A stretch of DNA of 12,145 nt. Origin: Chloroflexota bacterium. Its GTDB lineage: Bacteria; Chloroflexota; Dehalococcoidia; SZUA-161. Location: assembly GCA_016865955.1 (NCBI GenBank), contig VGNW01000055.1, positions 1 through 12,145 on the forward strand, read 5' to 3'. Made by a program: the position numbers and the translations under genes. Positions 6,701 through 12,145 of this stretch are shown here, in pieces (position 1 is the stretch's first letter; every line of letters begins with the position of its first letter). The notes beneath the pieces were generated by a model. That model was not told the DNA's origin. It searched no databases and was given only the letters and a program-made list of their open reading frames with translations.

Positions 6701-7877
6701 GCGCCGTAATCTCGTTCTTAATCATATCGGCGCCGATGAAGCTGCCTACCAGATACCTGCCCGAGCCGGTTACTCCCACACCGGCTATCTTCGCCTTGTC
6801 GTCGATCTCATTAATAATATTGCGGAACACCTGCTTGACAGCTTCAACAGGTCGTCCCGCTGTCATCAGATAGCTCTTCGCCATGACCTTGGTGCCGGTC
6901 TCATCAAGTATCACCGCTTTGGTGCTGGTGGAGCCTACGTCCACCCCGAGATAGCCGATGAGCGGCTCTTTTATCTCGGGGGCTTTCCAGACATTATGTT
7001 GGACAACCTTCTCCAGGCTGGGCGTCTCGAAGTAGCGCAGCCTGGCATCAGACTCCTGAGGCACAATCACCCTGGATGTCTTCCCGGCATTTCCGGCAAG
7101 CAGAGCAGCGCCCAGGGCTTCAACATATAAGTAGTTATCCGGAACGACGATATCCACGGGATGCCCGTTTCTCGCCGAAAGCGCCTCGTTGAGCGCCCTC
7201 ACCACGGCGCTGTTGGCGGCAACGCCGCCGACGAAATAGATAGGCTCGTCAAACGCCCCTTTCTTCAATGAGACAACCATTCGGGCTATGCTTTCACAAA
7301 GAGCATACAGCATAGAGGACATAGGTACGCCCTTCTGCTGCAGGTGAATGAGGTCGCTTTTGGCAAAGACGCTGCATCGGGCAGCGATACGCGGCGCAGA
7401 ACCTTCACACTCCAGAGCGATGCGGGCGAAATCCTCCAGGCTGACCCCGATGCGGTACGCCTGCTGCTCGATGAACCTGCCGGTTCCGGCGGCGCAGAGG
7501 GGATTGGAGACGACATGCCAGGGCTTCTTCAGCCCATCCTCTAGGGTTAAGACGAAGGAACTCTGTCCTCCGATCTGCACAATGGTCTTAGCTTCAGGAT
7601 AGGCATGAAGCAGCCCTGATGCGATAGCCAGTGAGCTGCTGTACTCCGCCCAGTTCAACTCTTTGGGTATTACGCTCCTGCCTGAGCCGGAGACACCTGC
7701 CGTAGCGATATCCCGAAGGCTGAATTTCCCGCCCAGTCGGGAGATGAGAGAGGCTACCGCTGACTTGGGGCTGGCGGTTATCTTCTCCGAGTCTGAATAG
7801 ACAGCCCTGCCGTCTTTGTCGATAAGTACCGCTTTAACGCTGACAGAGCCGACATCGAGACCTAAAGAGTAACTCAT
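3723..7877 (-). CDS. Giant fused acyl-CoA dehydratase activase (two BcrA/HgdC domains plus HgdB-like regions)
   Basis: The 1,384-residue protein begins with two tandem ASKHA ATPase domains of the BcrA/BadF/HgdC family. Domain 1 (about 1-262) shows GLDVGSVSVK, GVSGSGR, CAAGTG with C128, C168 in AARCSVF, and GGVAANS (217-223). Domain 2 (about 308-565) shows GVDVGSTSTK, GVTGSGR, EIGGQDSK, CAAGTG with C433, and C474 in GSRCAAF. In HgdC the two equivalent cysteines of each subunit hold one [4Fe-4S] cluster between two identical chains. A cysteine group follows (C593, C596, C600, C619), then DUF2229/HgdB-like regions to the end with further cysteines (C708, C917, C1040, C1331). The family uses ATP to push electrons at very low potential into an iron-sulfur dehydratase or reductase. 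The substrate here is unknown. An ATG at 7934 adds 19 atypical residues; neither start has a strong ribosome site. It is the last gene of a DUF302-SGNH-activase run. Confidence 0.88.
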   Translation of the reverse strand: MSYSLGLDVGSVSVKAVLIDKDGRAVYSDSEKITASPKSAVASLISRLGGKFSLRDIATAGVSGSGRSVIPKELNWAEYSSSLAIASGLLHAYPEAKTIVQIGGQSSFVLTLEDGLKKPWHVVSNPLCAAGTGRFIEQQAYRIGVSLEDFARIALECEGSAPRIAARCSVFAKSDLIHLQQKGVPMSSMLYALCESIARMVVSLKKGAFDEPIYFVGGVAANSAVVRALNEALSARNGHPVDIVVPDNYLYVEALGAALLAGNAGKTSRVIVPQESDARLRYFETPSLEKVVQHNVWKAPEIKEPLIGYLGVDVGSTSTKAVILDETGTKVMAKSYLMTAGRPVEAVKQVFRNIINEIDDKAKIAGVGVTGSGRYLVGSFIGADMIKNEITAQTRAAAEIEPDADIIEIGGQDSKLVIKRNGVVVDYQMNKACAAGTGSFIDELAEQLGVSVQNSEFANLAFKAPHTIDLGSRCAAFMGQAVASAQQEGVPIEVITASLANSIAANYLSKVLGTRKLGDKVILTGAVFYNEAVVSAFKSALKGKTTLVPEHKEVSGAIGAALLAKEDMNGRNSRFKGFQRVVDSSYTLSTFTCKRCDNNCTISRMEIPGEKPTFYGSRCDLFDSAVSRERMETAFDEREKLLFKGLEESRKGETAGPTVGIPRALIVYDYAPMLIGFLNALGAKVVLSSKTNNQIMEHSVELSYTDSCFPVKLVHGHAASLVNVDYILYPCAIRMGVKEGDENQKYSCPLVQASPFIIREALGLGKKLLIPIIDFSCGNDDVIKNLTNTAVKMGFSKEQGRKAALAGLIAKREFEEAQAEPGKRIMAKLKESGQLGVVIFARSYMSQDSGANMGIAEKLAQLGVVPIPLEFLPLNSVNVKEYTDRPYWFSEAKHIAGAHIVAKDPRLFGLVLTNFGCGPNSFVLNIVEDIMGNKPLGQLEIDEHAAEAGIVTRLEAFVDTIKGFASSRKAAEVLAGDRDIRRFAYSKVNPNRVILVPRMCEGAVALGAAMRAYGVNAVVMPRQDEKNLLYSNKVTSGKECLPYRVTLGDFMKFFYENERYEINPRDAEGFLASAFGPCRFGKYAIEQVRILRELGFDFPIRTTVSNNGYHDLNLGSGFERLALRGIVAIDYLEKLLWRTRPYEKTSGAAESLFDEYLSRIADLVSRKEPLNDVLQDATAKFKSLIDPDMPRRPLVGINGEIFLRSNKFSNSNLVKECEKAGLEVVVSPIGEWLKYITYRNIEDGVRDRDLKRIITGSIRKYLMGKDERSVICNFTEMVEEEEPTTKELLHYSKQYLSPKCGSEAVLSIGAGIEWIENPRYAGVISVMPHGCMPGGIVAAMSEKFSARYGKPWISLTYDGFLETNNQAKINNFAEVLRFTSKTKA

Positions 7878-7941
7878 AATTAAAGCGATTTTACCACATA
7901 TTGGAATCCTGTTGAAGGGGGCTTCTCTTTTCATTTTGCAT

Positions 7942-8703
7942 TTATACCTTTATTCCAACTTTCCTTAGCTCCGCCCTCACCAGCTTCACAGCCTTCTTGT
8001 TCAGGTGAATATCGTCTCCGGAGTATTCCCTGAGCATAAGTCCGTTCTTATCCGCAACCCTGTCATAAATATCGATGAATGGGTAAACGTTCTTATCGCA
8101 AAACGACTTCAGTTTTTCGTTGAACATCCTGTTAATCTGACTTCGTATCTCCGGCGTGCCGTAGAAGGGGTATTTGTACTCGTTGCCCACCTCGGTTGCC
8201 GGAGAAATGCTGTGCACACAGAAGTTCACGCCGTGCTGCTTAAGCTGCGCCATGACCTCGCCGTAATTGGAAATCGTCCTGTCTATCAACTGGTCAATTG
8301 AATGCTTACCGTCGCTCTTTTTATGCTGGTAATAGATGTGAATTCGACAGTCTATCTCGCCGAAGAGCAGCACCACCATATCTTTCCTGTCCAGCTTCAC
8401 GACGATTTTGAATAGCTTTTCATTGGATCTGGTAGAACTGTTCTTTTTTATCAGGTTGTACGCTGTGGCAGCGCCGAGGTGGTGCGCCAGAAAGGGCATG
8501 CTGCCCCGGAAAGGTATAACATGGCTGTCCCCGATAACATGGATGAGTGGTTTTCCAAACGCCCTGGCATAGAGCACTGTAAAGGAATCAATAAGGAGCA
8601 CTCCGAGGCTTCGGAGACCATTTTTAAAGGGGCTTACCGCCCACAGTATTATGTAAATATAAAAATAATGTCTCCCCTGTTGTTTGGCGACCTCCCTTGC
8701 CAT
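7942..8703 (-). CDS. SGNH-like (GDSL-type) hydrolase-fold protein
   Basis: Using the ATG at 8701-8703 (AAAGG ten bases upstream) the product has 253 residues; a GTG at 8746-8748 would add 15 but has no ribosome site. Residues 12-48 are hydrophobic and aromatic and could form a membrane-associated helix. HVIGDSH (55-61) supplies the nucleophile block with S60. GDDIHLN (229-235) supplies the C-terminal Asp and His (D230 and H233). The third block, normally GxND, reads FGEIDCR (114-120), so the oxyanion-hole Asn is replaced by Ile. SGNH enzymes are esterases or acyltransferases on lipids, sugars or cell-wall material; the substrate here is not evident. It lies just downstream of the DUF302 gene, and its stop codon is 64 bases before the chosen activase start, so cotranscription is likely. 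The family call rests on the first and last blocks. Confidence 0.72.
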   Translation of the reverse strand: MAREVAKQQGRHYFYIYIILWAVSPFKNGLRSLGVLLIDSFTVLYARAFGKPLIHVIGDSHVIPFRGSMPFLAHHLGAATAYNLIKKNSSTRSNEKLFKIVVKLDRKDMVVLLFGEIDCRIHIYYQHKKSDGKHSIDQLIDRTISNYGEVMAQLKQHGVNFCVHSISPATEVGNEYKYPFYGTPEIRSQINRMFNEKLKSFCDKNVYPFIDIYDRVADKNGLMLREYSGDDIHLNKKAVKLVRAELRKVGIKV

Positions 8704-8768
8704 AAATAGGGTGCCTTTTATACCACGGGGGACATTATTCCGGCTCACTTCGTTATTTTAATACAAAG

Positions 8769-9155
8769 CTAGAGATTATCAATCACCGCTTTGAGCTTGG
8801 CGCGCACCTCCTCACCTACACTCCTCAATTTAGGATTGTCCACTGCCGCCATCGACGCCACCGGGTCTATTGCCGCCACCTCTACCCTACCTTCCGCAAG
8901 CTCCTGCACTATTACATTGCAGGGCAGCATCAGCCCGATTTTGTCCTCCGCCTGCAGAGCTTTGTAAGCATAGGGCGGATTGCACGACCCGAGGATTTTG
9001 TACTTCCTGAAATCCACGTTCAGCTTCTTCTTCAGTGTCTCCCTGACGTCTATCTCGGTAATAATACCAAAACCGCTCTTCTTCAGGTCCTCGGTCACCT
9101 TCGTAACAGCCTCATCGAAAGACAGTTTCAGTGTCTTGCCGAAGTAGTAACTCAT
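8769..9155 (-). CDS. DUF302 family protein
   Basis: The product has 128 residues. The ATG at 9153-9155 is preceded by AGGAGG at a nine-base spacing, better than the longer frame from 9176. The sequence follows the DUF302 pattern throughout. It has an N-terminal FDEAVTKVTEDLKKSGFGIITEIDV segment with a helix and strand, then LGSCNPPYAYKAL (55-67), IGLMLPCNVIVQEL (73-86) and VEVAAIDPVA (91-100). The signature NP...AL...GL.LPCNV is intact, including C58 and C79. There is no signal peptide or membrane segment, so it is probably cytoplasmic. The biochemical role of DUF302 is not established; the domain is often found near redox or metal-related genes. It is first in the DUF302-SGNH-activase run and follows the tRNA gene on the same strand. 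A lone TATAAT on the minus strand near 9197-9202 could be a -10 box, but no good -35 accompanies it. Confidence 0.85.
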   Translation of the reverse strand: MSYYFGKTLKLSFDEAVTKVTEDLKKSGFGIITEIDVRETLKKKLNVDFRKYKILGSCNPPYAYKALQAEDKIGLMLPCNVIVQELAEGRVEVAAIDPVASMAAVDNPKLRSVGEEVRAKLKAVIDNL

Positions 9156-9242
9156 TCCCACATTCCTCCTCATCAATACGCTTTGTTTAAGTATTTCATT
9201 ATAAATTTATTTAGAGGATACTTGTGTCTTAAAATAAAAAAC

Positions 9243-9314
9243 TGGCAGCGGAGGGATTTGAACCCACGACCAAGGGCTTATGAGTCCCCTGCTCTACCAC
9301 TGAGCTACACTGCC
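9243..9314 (-). tRNA. tRNA with CAT anticodon (Met elongator or Ile2)
   Basis: The 72-base gene folds as a cloverleaf. Its acceptor arm is GGCAGTG/CGCTGCC, its D stem GCTC/GAGC, its anticodon loop CTCATAA and its T loop TTCAAAT, with discriminator A. The 3' CCA is not encoded. The paired first base (G1-C72) and the absence of three G-C pairs in the anticodon stem argue against initiator tRNA. The body resembles tRNA-Ile2(CAT), whose C34 is lysidine-modified, as much as elongator tRNA-Met, so identity stays open. Two non-pairs are visible: A31-G39 next to the anticodon loop and U50-U64 in the T stem. A T-rich tract follows the 3' end (9227-9240 on the minus strand) and may end transcription. 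Confidence 0.93.
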
Positions 9315-9324
9315 ACGGAAATAT

Positions 9325-9353
9325 ATGATAGCACTGTGTTTATTTAGCGTCAA
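9325..9353 (-). promoter_or_regulatory. Promoter of the tRNA gene
   Basis: The minus strand has TTGACG (9348-9353), a 17-base spacer and TATCAT (9325-9330), five of six matches in each box. The predicted start falls a few bases before the mature tRNA 5' end at 9314, leaving almost no leader. The same transcript could read into the DUF302 gene if the T-rich tract after the tRNA is leaky. Confidence 0.65.
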
Positions 9354-9383
9354 TCTTGGAAAAGCCCTCGTCAGTCAGAATTC

Positions 9384-9428
9384 AGCAATCTACCAACTGA
9401 TAGCTAAGCGCTGAAAGCTGATTGCTAA
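9384..9428. repeat. Inverted repeat just past coaBC
   Basis: AGCAATC (9384-9390) and GATTGCT (9420-9426) can pair across a 29-base loop immediately after the coaBC stop codon. The right part, GCTGAAAGCTGATTGCTAA (9410-9428), recurs with one change at 11610-11628, so it belongs to a dispersed family. It may end or stabilise the coaX-coaBC mRNA, but no T run follows. Confidence 0.45.
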
Positions 9429-9429
9429 C

Positions 9430-10620
9430 CTACTTAGCCGCCAGGAGCGACACAACCTTGTCCAGTATCCTGTGGGCGACTTCAGATTTCAGCATGAGGG
9501 GAAGCTGCTCGGTCTCGCCTTTGCGATTGATGAAGGTAACACGATTGGTATCCGCGTCGAAACCGCTGTCCTTGGCGGTGATATCATTGACCACTATCAG
9601 GTCAAGATGCTTTTTCTTCAGTTTCTCTGTCGCCCTCGGCACTATATCATCGCTCTCGGCAGCGAAGCCGACCTTGATTAAATCACCCTTTACCTCAGCC
9701 AGTATATCAATGGTCTTAACCAGTTCCAGAGTCAAGTTTTCGGCTTCACGCTTTATCTTGCCTTCAGCGACTGTTGCCGGACGATAATCGGCGACCGCTG
9801 CTGCCATGATAAGGACATCCGCCGCAGCAGCAGCTTTGAGCACCGCGTCGCGCATCTGAGCAGCGGTCTGTACTTGCATCACATCGACTCCCGCAGGGGT
9901 CAGAAGCGCCGTAGGTCCTGTTATTAGAGTAACAATAGCTCCACGATCTCGGGCAGCCTCAGCTACGGCATAGCCCATCTTCCCCGAGGAGCGGTTGCCC
10001 ACAAAGCGCACCAAATCTATCGGCTCCTGGGTGCCGCCGGCGCTGACCACAATCTGCTTCTCCGCCAGGTCACCCTTCCTGCCCAGCACATGGTAGATGG
10101 TGCCCAGTATTTCCTCGTTATCGACAAGCCTGCCCATCCCCACCAGTCCCGAAGCCAGTCGGCCATAGCCCGGTCCCACTATAATAAAACCGCGAGAGCG
10201 CAGCTTGTTCACATTCTCCTGCGTCACAGGATTTTGCCACATCCCCACATCCATCGCAGGGGCGATAATCACAGGCGCTCTGGTAGCCAGCACGGTGCTG
10301 TAAAGTATCTCATCGGCGATGCCCGCTGCCATCTTGGCAATCGAGTTGGCGGTAGCCGGAGCCACAACCATGACATCTGCACGCTCCGCCAGGGCAACGT
10401 GCTCCACACTGTATTCCGAGGCAAGGTCGAACATATCGGCAACGACCGGCCTGTGGGTTATGCTGCGAAACGACAAAGGCGTCACGAACTGCTGAGCAGC
10501 CTTGGTCATCACCACGTCAACAGCCAGCCCTTTCTGGGTCAGCTTGCTGGCTATATCCACCGCCTTATAGGCGGCGATGCTGCCGGTTACGCCCAAGACC
10601 ACATTTTTGCCCTTGAACAT
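9430..10620 (-). CDS. coaBC: Bifunctional phosphopantothenoylcysteine decarboxylase / phosphopantothenate-cysteine ligase
   Basis: The 396-residue product has the usual two-domain CoaBC layout. The N-terminal flavin-dependent CoaC part (about 1-180) has GVTGSIAAYKA (10-20), EHVALA with the active-site H74, and PAMDVGMW (121-128). The C-terminal CoaB part (about 188-396) has GGTQEPIDLVRFVGNRSSGK (195-214), AAAVADYRP (273-281) and GKIKRE. CoaB joins 4'-phosphopantothenate to cysteine using CTP; CoaC then decarboxylates the product to 4'-phosphopantetheine. Two CoaC residues differ from the E. coli pattern: D123 stands where Asn125 is expected, and S157 (in GRLASG) stands where the flap Cys158 is expected. 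The ATG at 10618-10620 matches family starts and has GGAGAG just upstream; an ATG at 10635 would add five residues. It follows coaX by about 19 bases, so the two are an operon. Confidence 0.95.
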   Translation of the reverse strand: MFKGKNVVLGVTGSIAAYKAVDIASKLTQKGLAVDVVMTKAAQQFVTPLSFRSITHRPVVADMFDLASEYSVEHVALAERADVMVVAPATANSIAKMAAGIADEILYSTVLATRAPVIIAPAMDVGMWQNPVTQENVNKLRSRGFIIVGPGYGRLASGLVGMGRLVDNEEILGTIYHVLGRKGDLAEKQIVVSAGGTQEPIDLVRFVGNRSSGKMGYAVAEAARDRGAIVTLITGPTALLTPAGVDVMQVQTAAQMRDAVLKAAAAADVLIMAAAVADYRPATVAEGKIKREAENLTLELVKTIDILAEVKGDLIKVGFAAESDDIVPRATEKLKKKHLDLIVVNDITAKDSGFDADTNRVTFINRKGETEQLPLMLKSEVAHRILDKVVSLLAAK

Positions 10621-10639
10621 ATTCTCTCCAGACATCTCT

Positions 10640-11410
10640 TTAATGCCCGCCGTTCAACTCGTGGATTATCCTTAGACCGACCAGCGTCAAATCAGGGTCA
10701 TAGACATCGATAACGCCGGTCTCCCTAGAAATAACATCAGCCAGTCCCCCTGTGGCAATGACCCTCACATTCCCTCCGAGTTCCTTCTTCATACGGGCTA
10801 CGATACCTTCGACAAGACCGACATAGCCGAATATGATGCCCGACTGCATCGCAGTGATCGTGTTTCTGCCGATGGACTTCTTGGGGCGGCTCAACTCCAC
10901 GCGCGGCAGCTTGGCTGCACGCTCGAAAAGCGCTTCAGCAGCTATGCCGATACCCGGGGCAATCGCACCTCCGACGTAGTCACCTTCATCGGATACCGCA
11001 TCGAAAGTAGTGGCAGTCCCCAGATCTATTACAATCAGCGGGCCGCCATAAAGCTTATGCGCCGCCGCAGCGTTGACCACGCGGTCGGGGCCGACCTCAC
11101 GCGGATTATCCAGAGATATACGTACTCCGGTCTTGATGCCCGAGCCGACCACCAGAGGGGTAACGCTGCAGTAACGCTGGCATAGCTCCTCAAACGTGGT
11201 TACCAGAGGAGGCACGGAGCTTGAGATTATGGCCTGGTCTATATCGGAAAAAGAGTGTTTTCCGAGATTCAACAGATTGAGCAGGAAAACAGCGTATTCA
11301 TCAGCGAGCTTATGCACATCTGTGGAAAGCCTCCAGGTTGCCTTCAGCTTCTCCCCTTCGAAAATGCCCAGAGCTATGGTGGTGTTTCCTATATCGATTG
11401 CCAGCAACAT
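10640..11410 (-). CDS. coaX: Type III pantothenate kinase
   Basis: The 256-residue product has the family's usual length. It starts at ATG 11408-11410 with AGGAGG ten bases upstream; a longer frame adds residues unlike the family. Motifs in order are AIDIGNTT (4-11, phosphate binding), SSSVPPL (63-69), DNPREVGPDRVVN (101-113) with the catalytic Asp in GPDR (D109), VIDLGTATTFDAV (127-139), GGAIAPGI (147-154) and VIATGGLA (217-224). It phosphorylates pantothenate with ATP, the first step of coenzyme A synthesis. Type III enzymes need a monovalent cation and, unlike type I, are generally insensitive to coenzyme A feedback. The gene leads the coaX-coaBC operon from the promoter at 11488-11516 with a leader of about 70 bases. 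I see no sign of truncation. Confidence 0.96.
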   Translation of the reverse strand: MLLAIDIGNTTIALGIFEGEKLKATWRLSTDVHKLADEYAVFLLNLLNLGKHSFSDIDQAIISSSVPPLVTTFEELCQRYCSVTPLVVGSGIKTGVRISLDNPREVGPDRVVNAAAAHKLYGGPLIVIDLGTATTFDAVSDEGDYVGGAIAPGIGIAAEALFERAAKLPRVELSRPKKSIGRNTITAMQSGIIFGYVGLVEGIVARMKKELGGNVRVIATGGLADVISRETGVIDVYDPDLTLVGLRIIHELNGGH

Positions 11411-11487
11411 GATTGCTTTCCCTCCTGCTGCCCAGCGATAACGTAATACCCTTCCCGGAAACAAGACGGTCTTTTGAAGTGAGGCAT

Positions 11488-11516
11488 ATTATAGCGTACT
11501 CTTCTGGGTGTTACAA
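11488..11516 (-). promoter_or_regulatory. Promoter of the coaX-coaBC operon
   Basis: The minus strand shows TTGTAA (11511-11516), a 17-base spacer and a perfect TATAAT (11488-11493). The predicted start is near 11481, about 70 bases before the coaX ATG. The leader contains a short palindrome, AAGAC/GTCTT (11463-11473), but nothing resembling a known riboswitch. Confidence 0.7.
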
Positions 11517-11554
11517 CAAGCAATATCTACTATGAGCAAGAGGTCTTTTTTTTA

Positions 11555-11688
11555 TGTCGTTGCGAATCCCGATAAATCGGGATGAAGCAATCTGGAGGAG
11601 GTGGGGAGGGCTGAAAGCTGATAGCTAAATACTTTCGGTGAGATTGCCACGCCTCCTTCCCCTGCGGGAAGGATGGCTCGCAAAGACA
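11555..11688. repeat. 134-base palindromic element with terminal inverted repeats
   Basis: The ends are TGTCGTTGCGA (11555-11565) and TCGCAAAGACA (11678-11688), complementary at 10 of 11 positions. AGCAATCT and AGATTGC form a second, inner pair. Two perfect hairpins sit near the ends: ATCCCGAT/ATCGGGAT (11566-11583) and CCTTCCC/GGGAAGG (11655-11672). A copy of the GCTGAAAGCTGAT repeat lies in the centre (11610-11628). No protein is encoded. The layout resembles REP-like or MITE-like elements found in many environmental bacteria. It occupies almost all of the gap between the coaX promoter and the next gene. Confidence 0.7.
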
Positions 11689-11710
11689 CTTGAGCTTTGC
11701 AGCCTTATGC

Positions 11711-12145
11711 TTACAGAAGCCTATAGCCTCCGACGTTGCGCTGGCGATTAAGATATTCCAGGCCTTTCTTGGTATCGCTGGCGACACGCGCTTTGTCGCA
11801 GTTGGCCAGGCGAAACTTGAACAACCAGTACGTAAACTCCTGCCACTGAGCCAGGCTTATATCGTCCCTTTCCGAATGCCCTTTATCCTGCATGAACCAG
11901 TGGAACAGAGTCTCCTGACCTGCCCCATAGACTCTGTAATAGCTATCGAAAAAGCCCTGCTCTTCCTTGGAGAAGACATGGGTATGATTCTCTTTGCAAA
12001 TCTCCTCTTCAACGGCAAAGATAATGGCCTGCTCGACAATGACACCGTAGAAATAGTTGAGATAGGCGTGATACTTGGAACTCCCGATAAGCCTCCTGAA
12101 ATCTTCCTGCGAAATCTCCTCGGGCAGCTTGCCGAAGAAAAGCAA
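11711..12145 (-). CDS. Unrecognised protein, N-terminus beyond the right edge
   Basis: The last 144 codons are visible and end with a TAA at 11711-11713. The frame is open to the window edge, so the true start probably lies outside; the terminal TTG is not taken as the start. I do not recognise the family. The visible part is predominantly helical and unusually rich in Tyr, Phe and Trp (for example KYHAYLNYFYGVIVEQAIIF and FFDSYYRVYGAGQETLFHWF). A charged C-terminus holds KKGLEYLNRQRNVGGYRLL. No signal peptide, membrane segment or metal motif can be judged from this part. It points toward the coaX promoter with the palindromic element between, so it is probably a separate transcription unit. 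Confidence 0.75.
   Translation of the reverse strand: MLFFGKLPEEISQEDFRRLIGSSKYHAYLNYFYGVIVEQAIIFAVEEEICKENHTHVFSKEEQGFFDSYYRVYGAGQETLFHWFMQDKGHSERDDISLAQWQEFTYWLFKFRLANCDKARVASDTKKGLEYLNRQRNVGGYRLL

Noticed and set aside
6480..7130. Plus-strand open frame of 216 codons
   Set aside because: It is antisense to the activase ATPase domains, whose conserved motifs are unambiguous; there is no ribosome site or family feature.
9243..9314. Initiator tRNA-fMet
   Set aside because: The first base pair is G1-C72 and the anticodon stem lacks the three consecutive G-C pairs next to the loop, both unlike bacterial initiator tRNA.
10090..10713. Plus-strand open frame of 207 codons
   Set aside because: It is antisense to coaBC and the end of coaX; the His- and Arg-rich composition is typical of a shadow frame.
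11411..11481. Riboswitch in the coaX leader
   Set aside because: At about 70 bases with only a small palindrome, the leader shows no known aptamer pattern.

Overview
The window looks like a chromosomal segment from an anaerobic bacterium, most likely a Chloroflexota (Dehalococcoidia-type) genome. The reasons are a giant fused acyl-CoA dehydratase activase-type protein, a coaX-coaBC pair, intermediate base composition and short palindromic intergenic repeats of a style common in that group. This placement is inference from gene content and repeats; no marker gene is present. Nearly all genes lie on the minus strand. The exception is a toxin-antitoxin pair.

Layout. (1) Positions 1-340 are AT-rich. 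A partial minus-strand reading frame leaves the left edge, preceded by a small hypothetical gene (96-320) that may be truncated; a consensus-like promoter lies at 449-477. (2) Positions 480-1207 hold no convincing gene, only repeats and hairpins. (3) Positions 1208-1801 hold a near-perfect sigma70-type promoter, a tandem operator-like repeat, a ribbon-helix-helix antitoxin and a MazF/PemK toxin overlapping it by 14 bases. (4) Positions 1822-3180 hold a convergent RhlE-type DEAD-box RNA helicase with its own promoter. (5) Positions 3318-3722 are gene-free. They hold a 49-base tandem repeat, a perfect 20-base palindrome and a second copy of the composite repeat first seen at 787-996, so the toxin-antitoxin and helicase block is bracketed by direct repeats.

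(6) Positions 3723-9155 hold three minus-strand genes in tight order: a DUF302 protein, an SGNH-like protein and a roughly 1,384-residue protein. The last carries two tandem BcrA/BadF/HgdC ATPase domains, a cysteine cluster and HgdB-like/DUF2229 regions. It is the most interesting gene here: both ATPase copies keep the cluster cysteines but each has lost a different ATPase motif. (7) A tRNA with a CAT anticodon follows at 9243-9314, with a good promoter. (8) Positions 9430-11410 hold coaX then coaBC in transcription order, with a good promoter. Together they cover pantothenate phosphorylation and the next two steps of coenzyme A synthesis, next door to an enzyme family that acts on CoA thioesters. 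The CoaC half lacks two classical active-site residues. (9) A 134-base palindromic element separates coaX from an unrecognised gene that runs off the right edge.

I see no CRISPR array, rRNA gene, integrase or complete insertion sequence.
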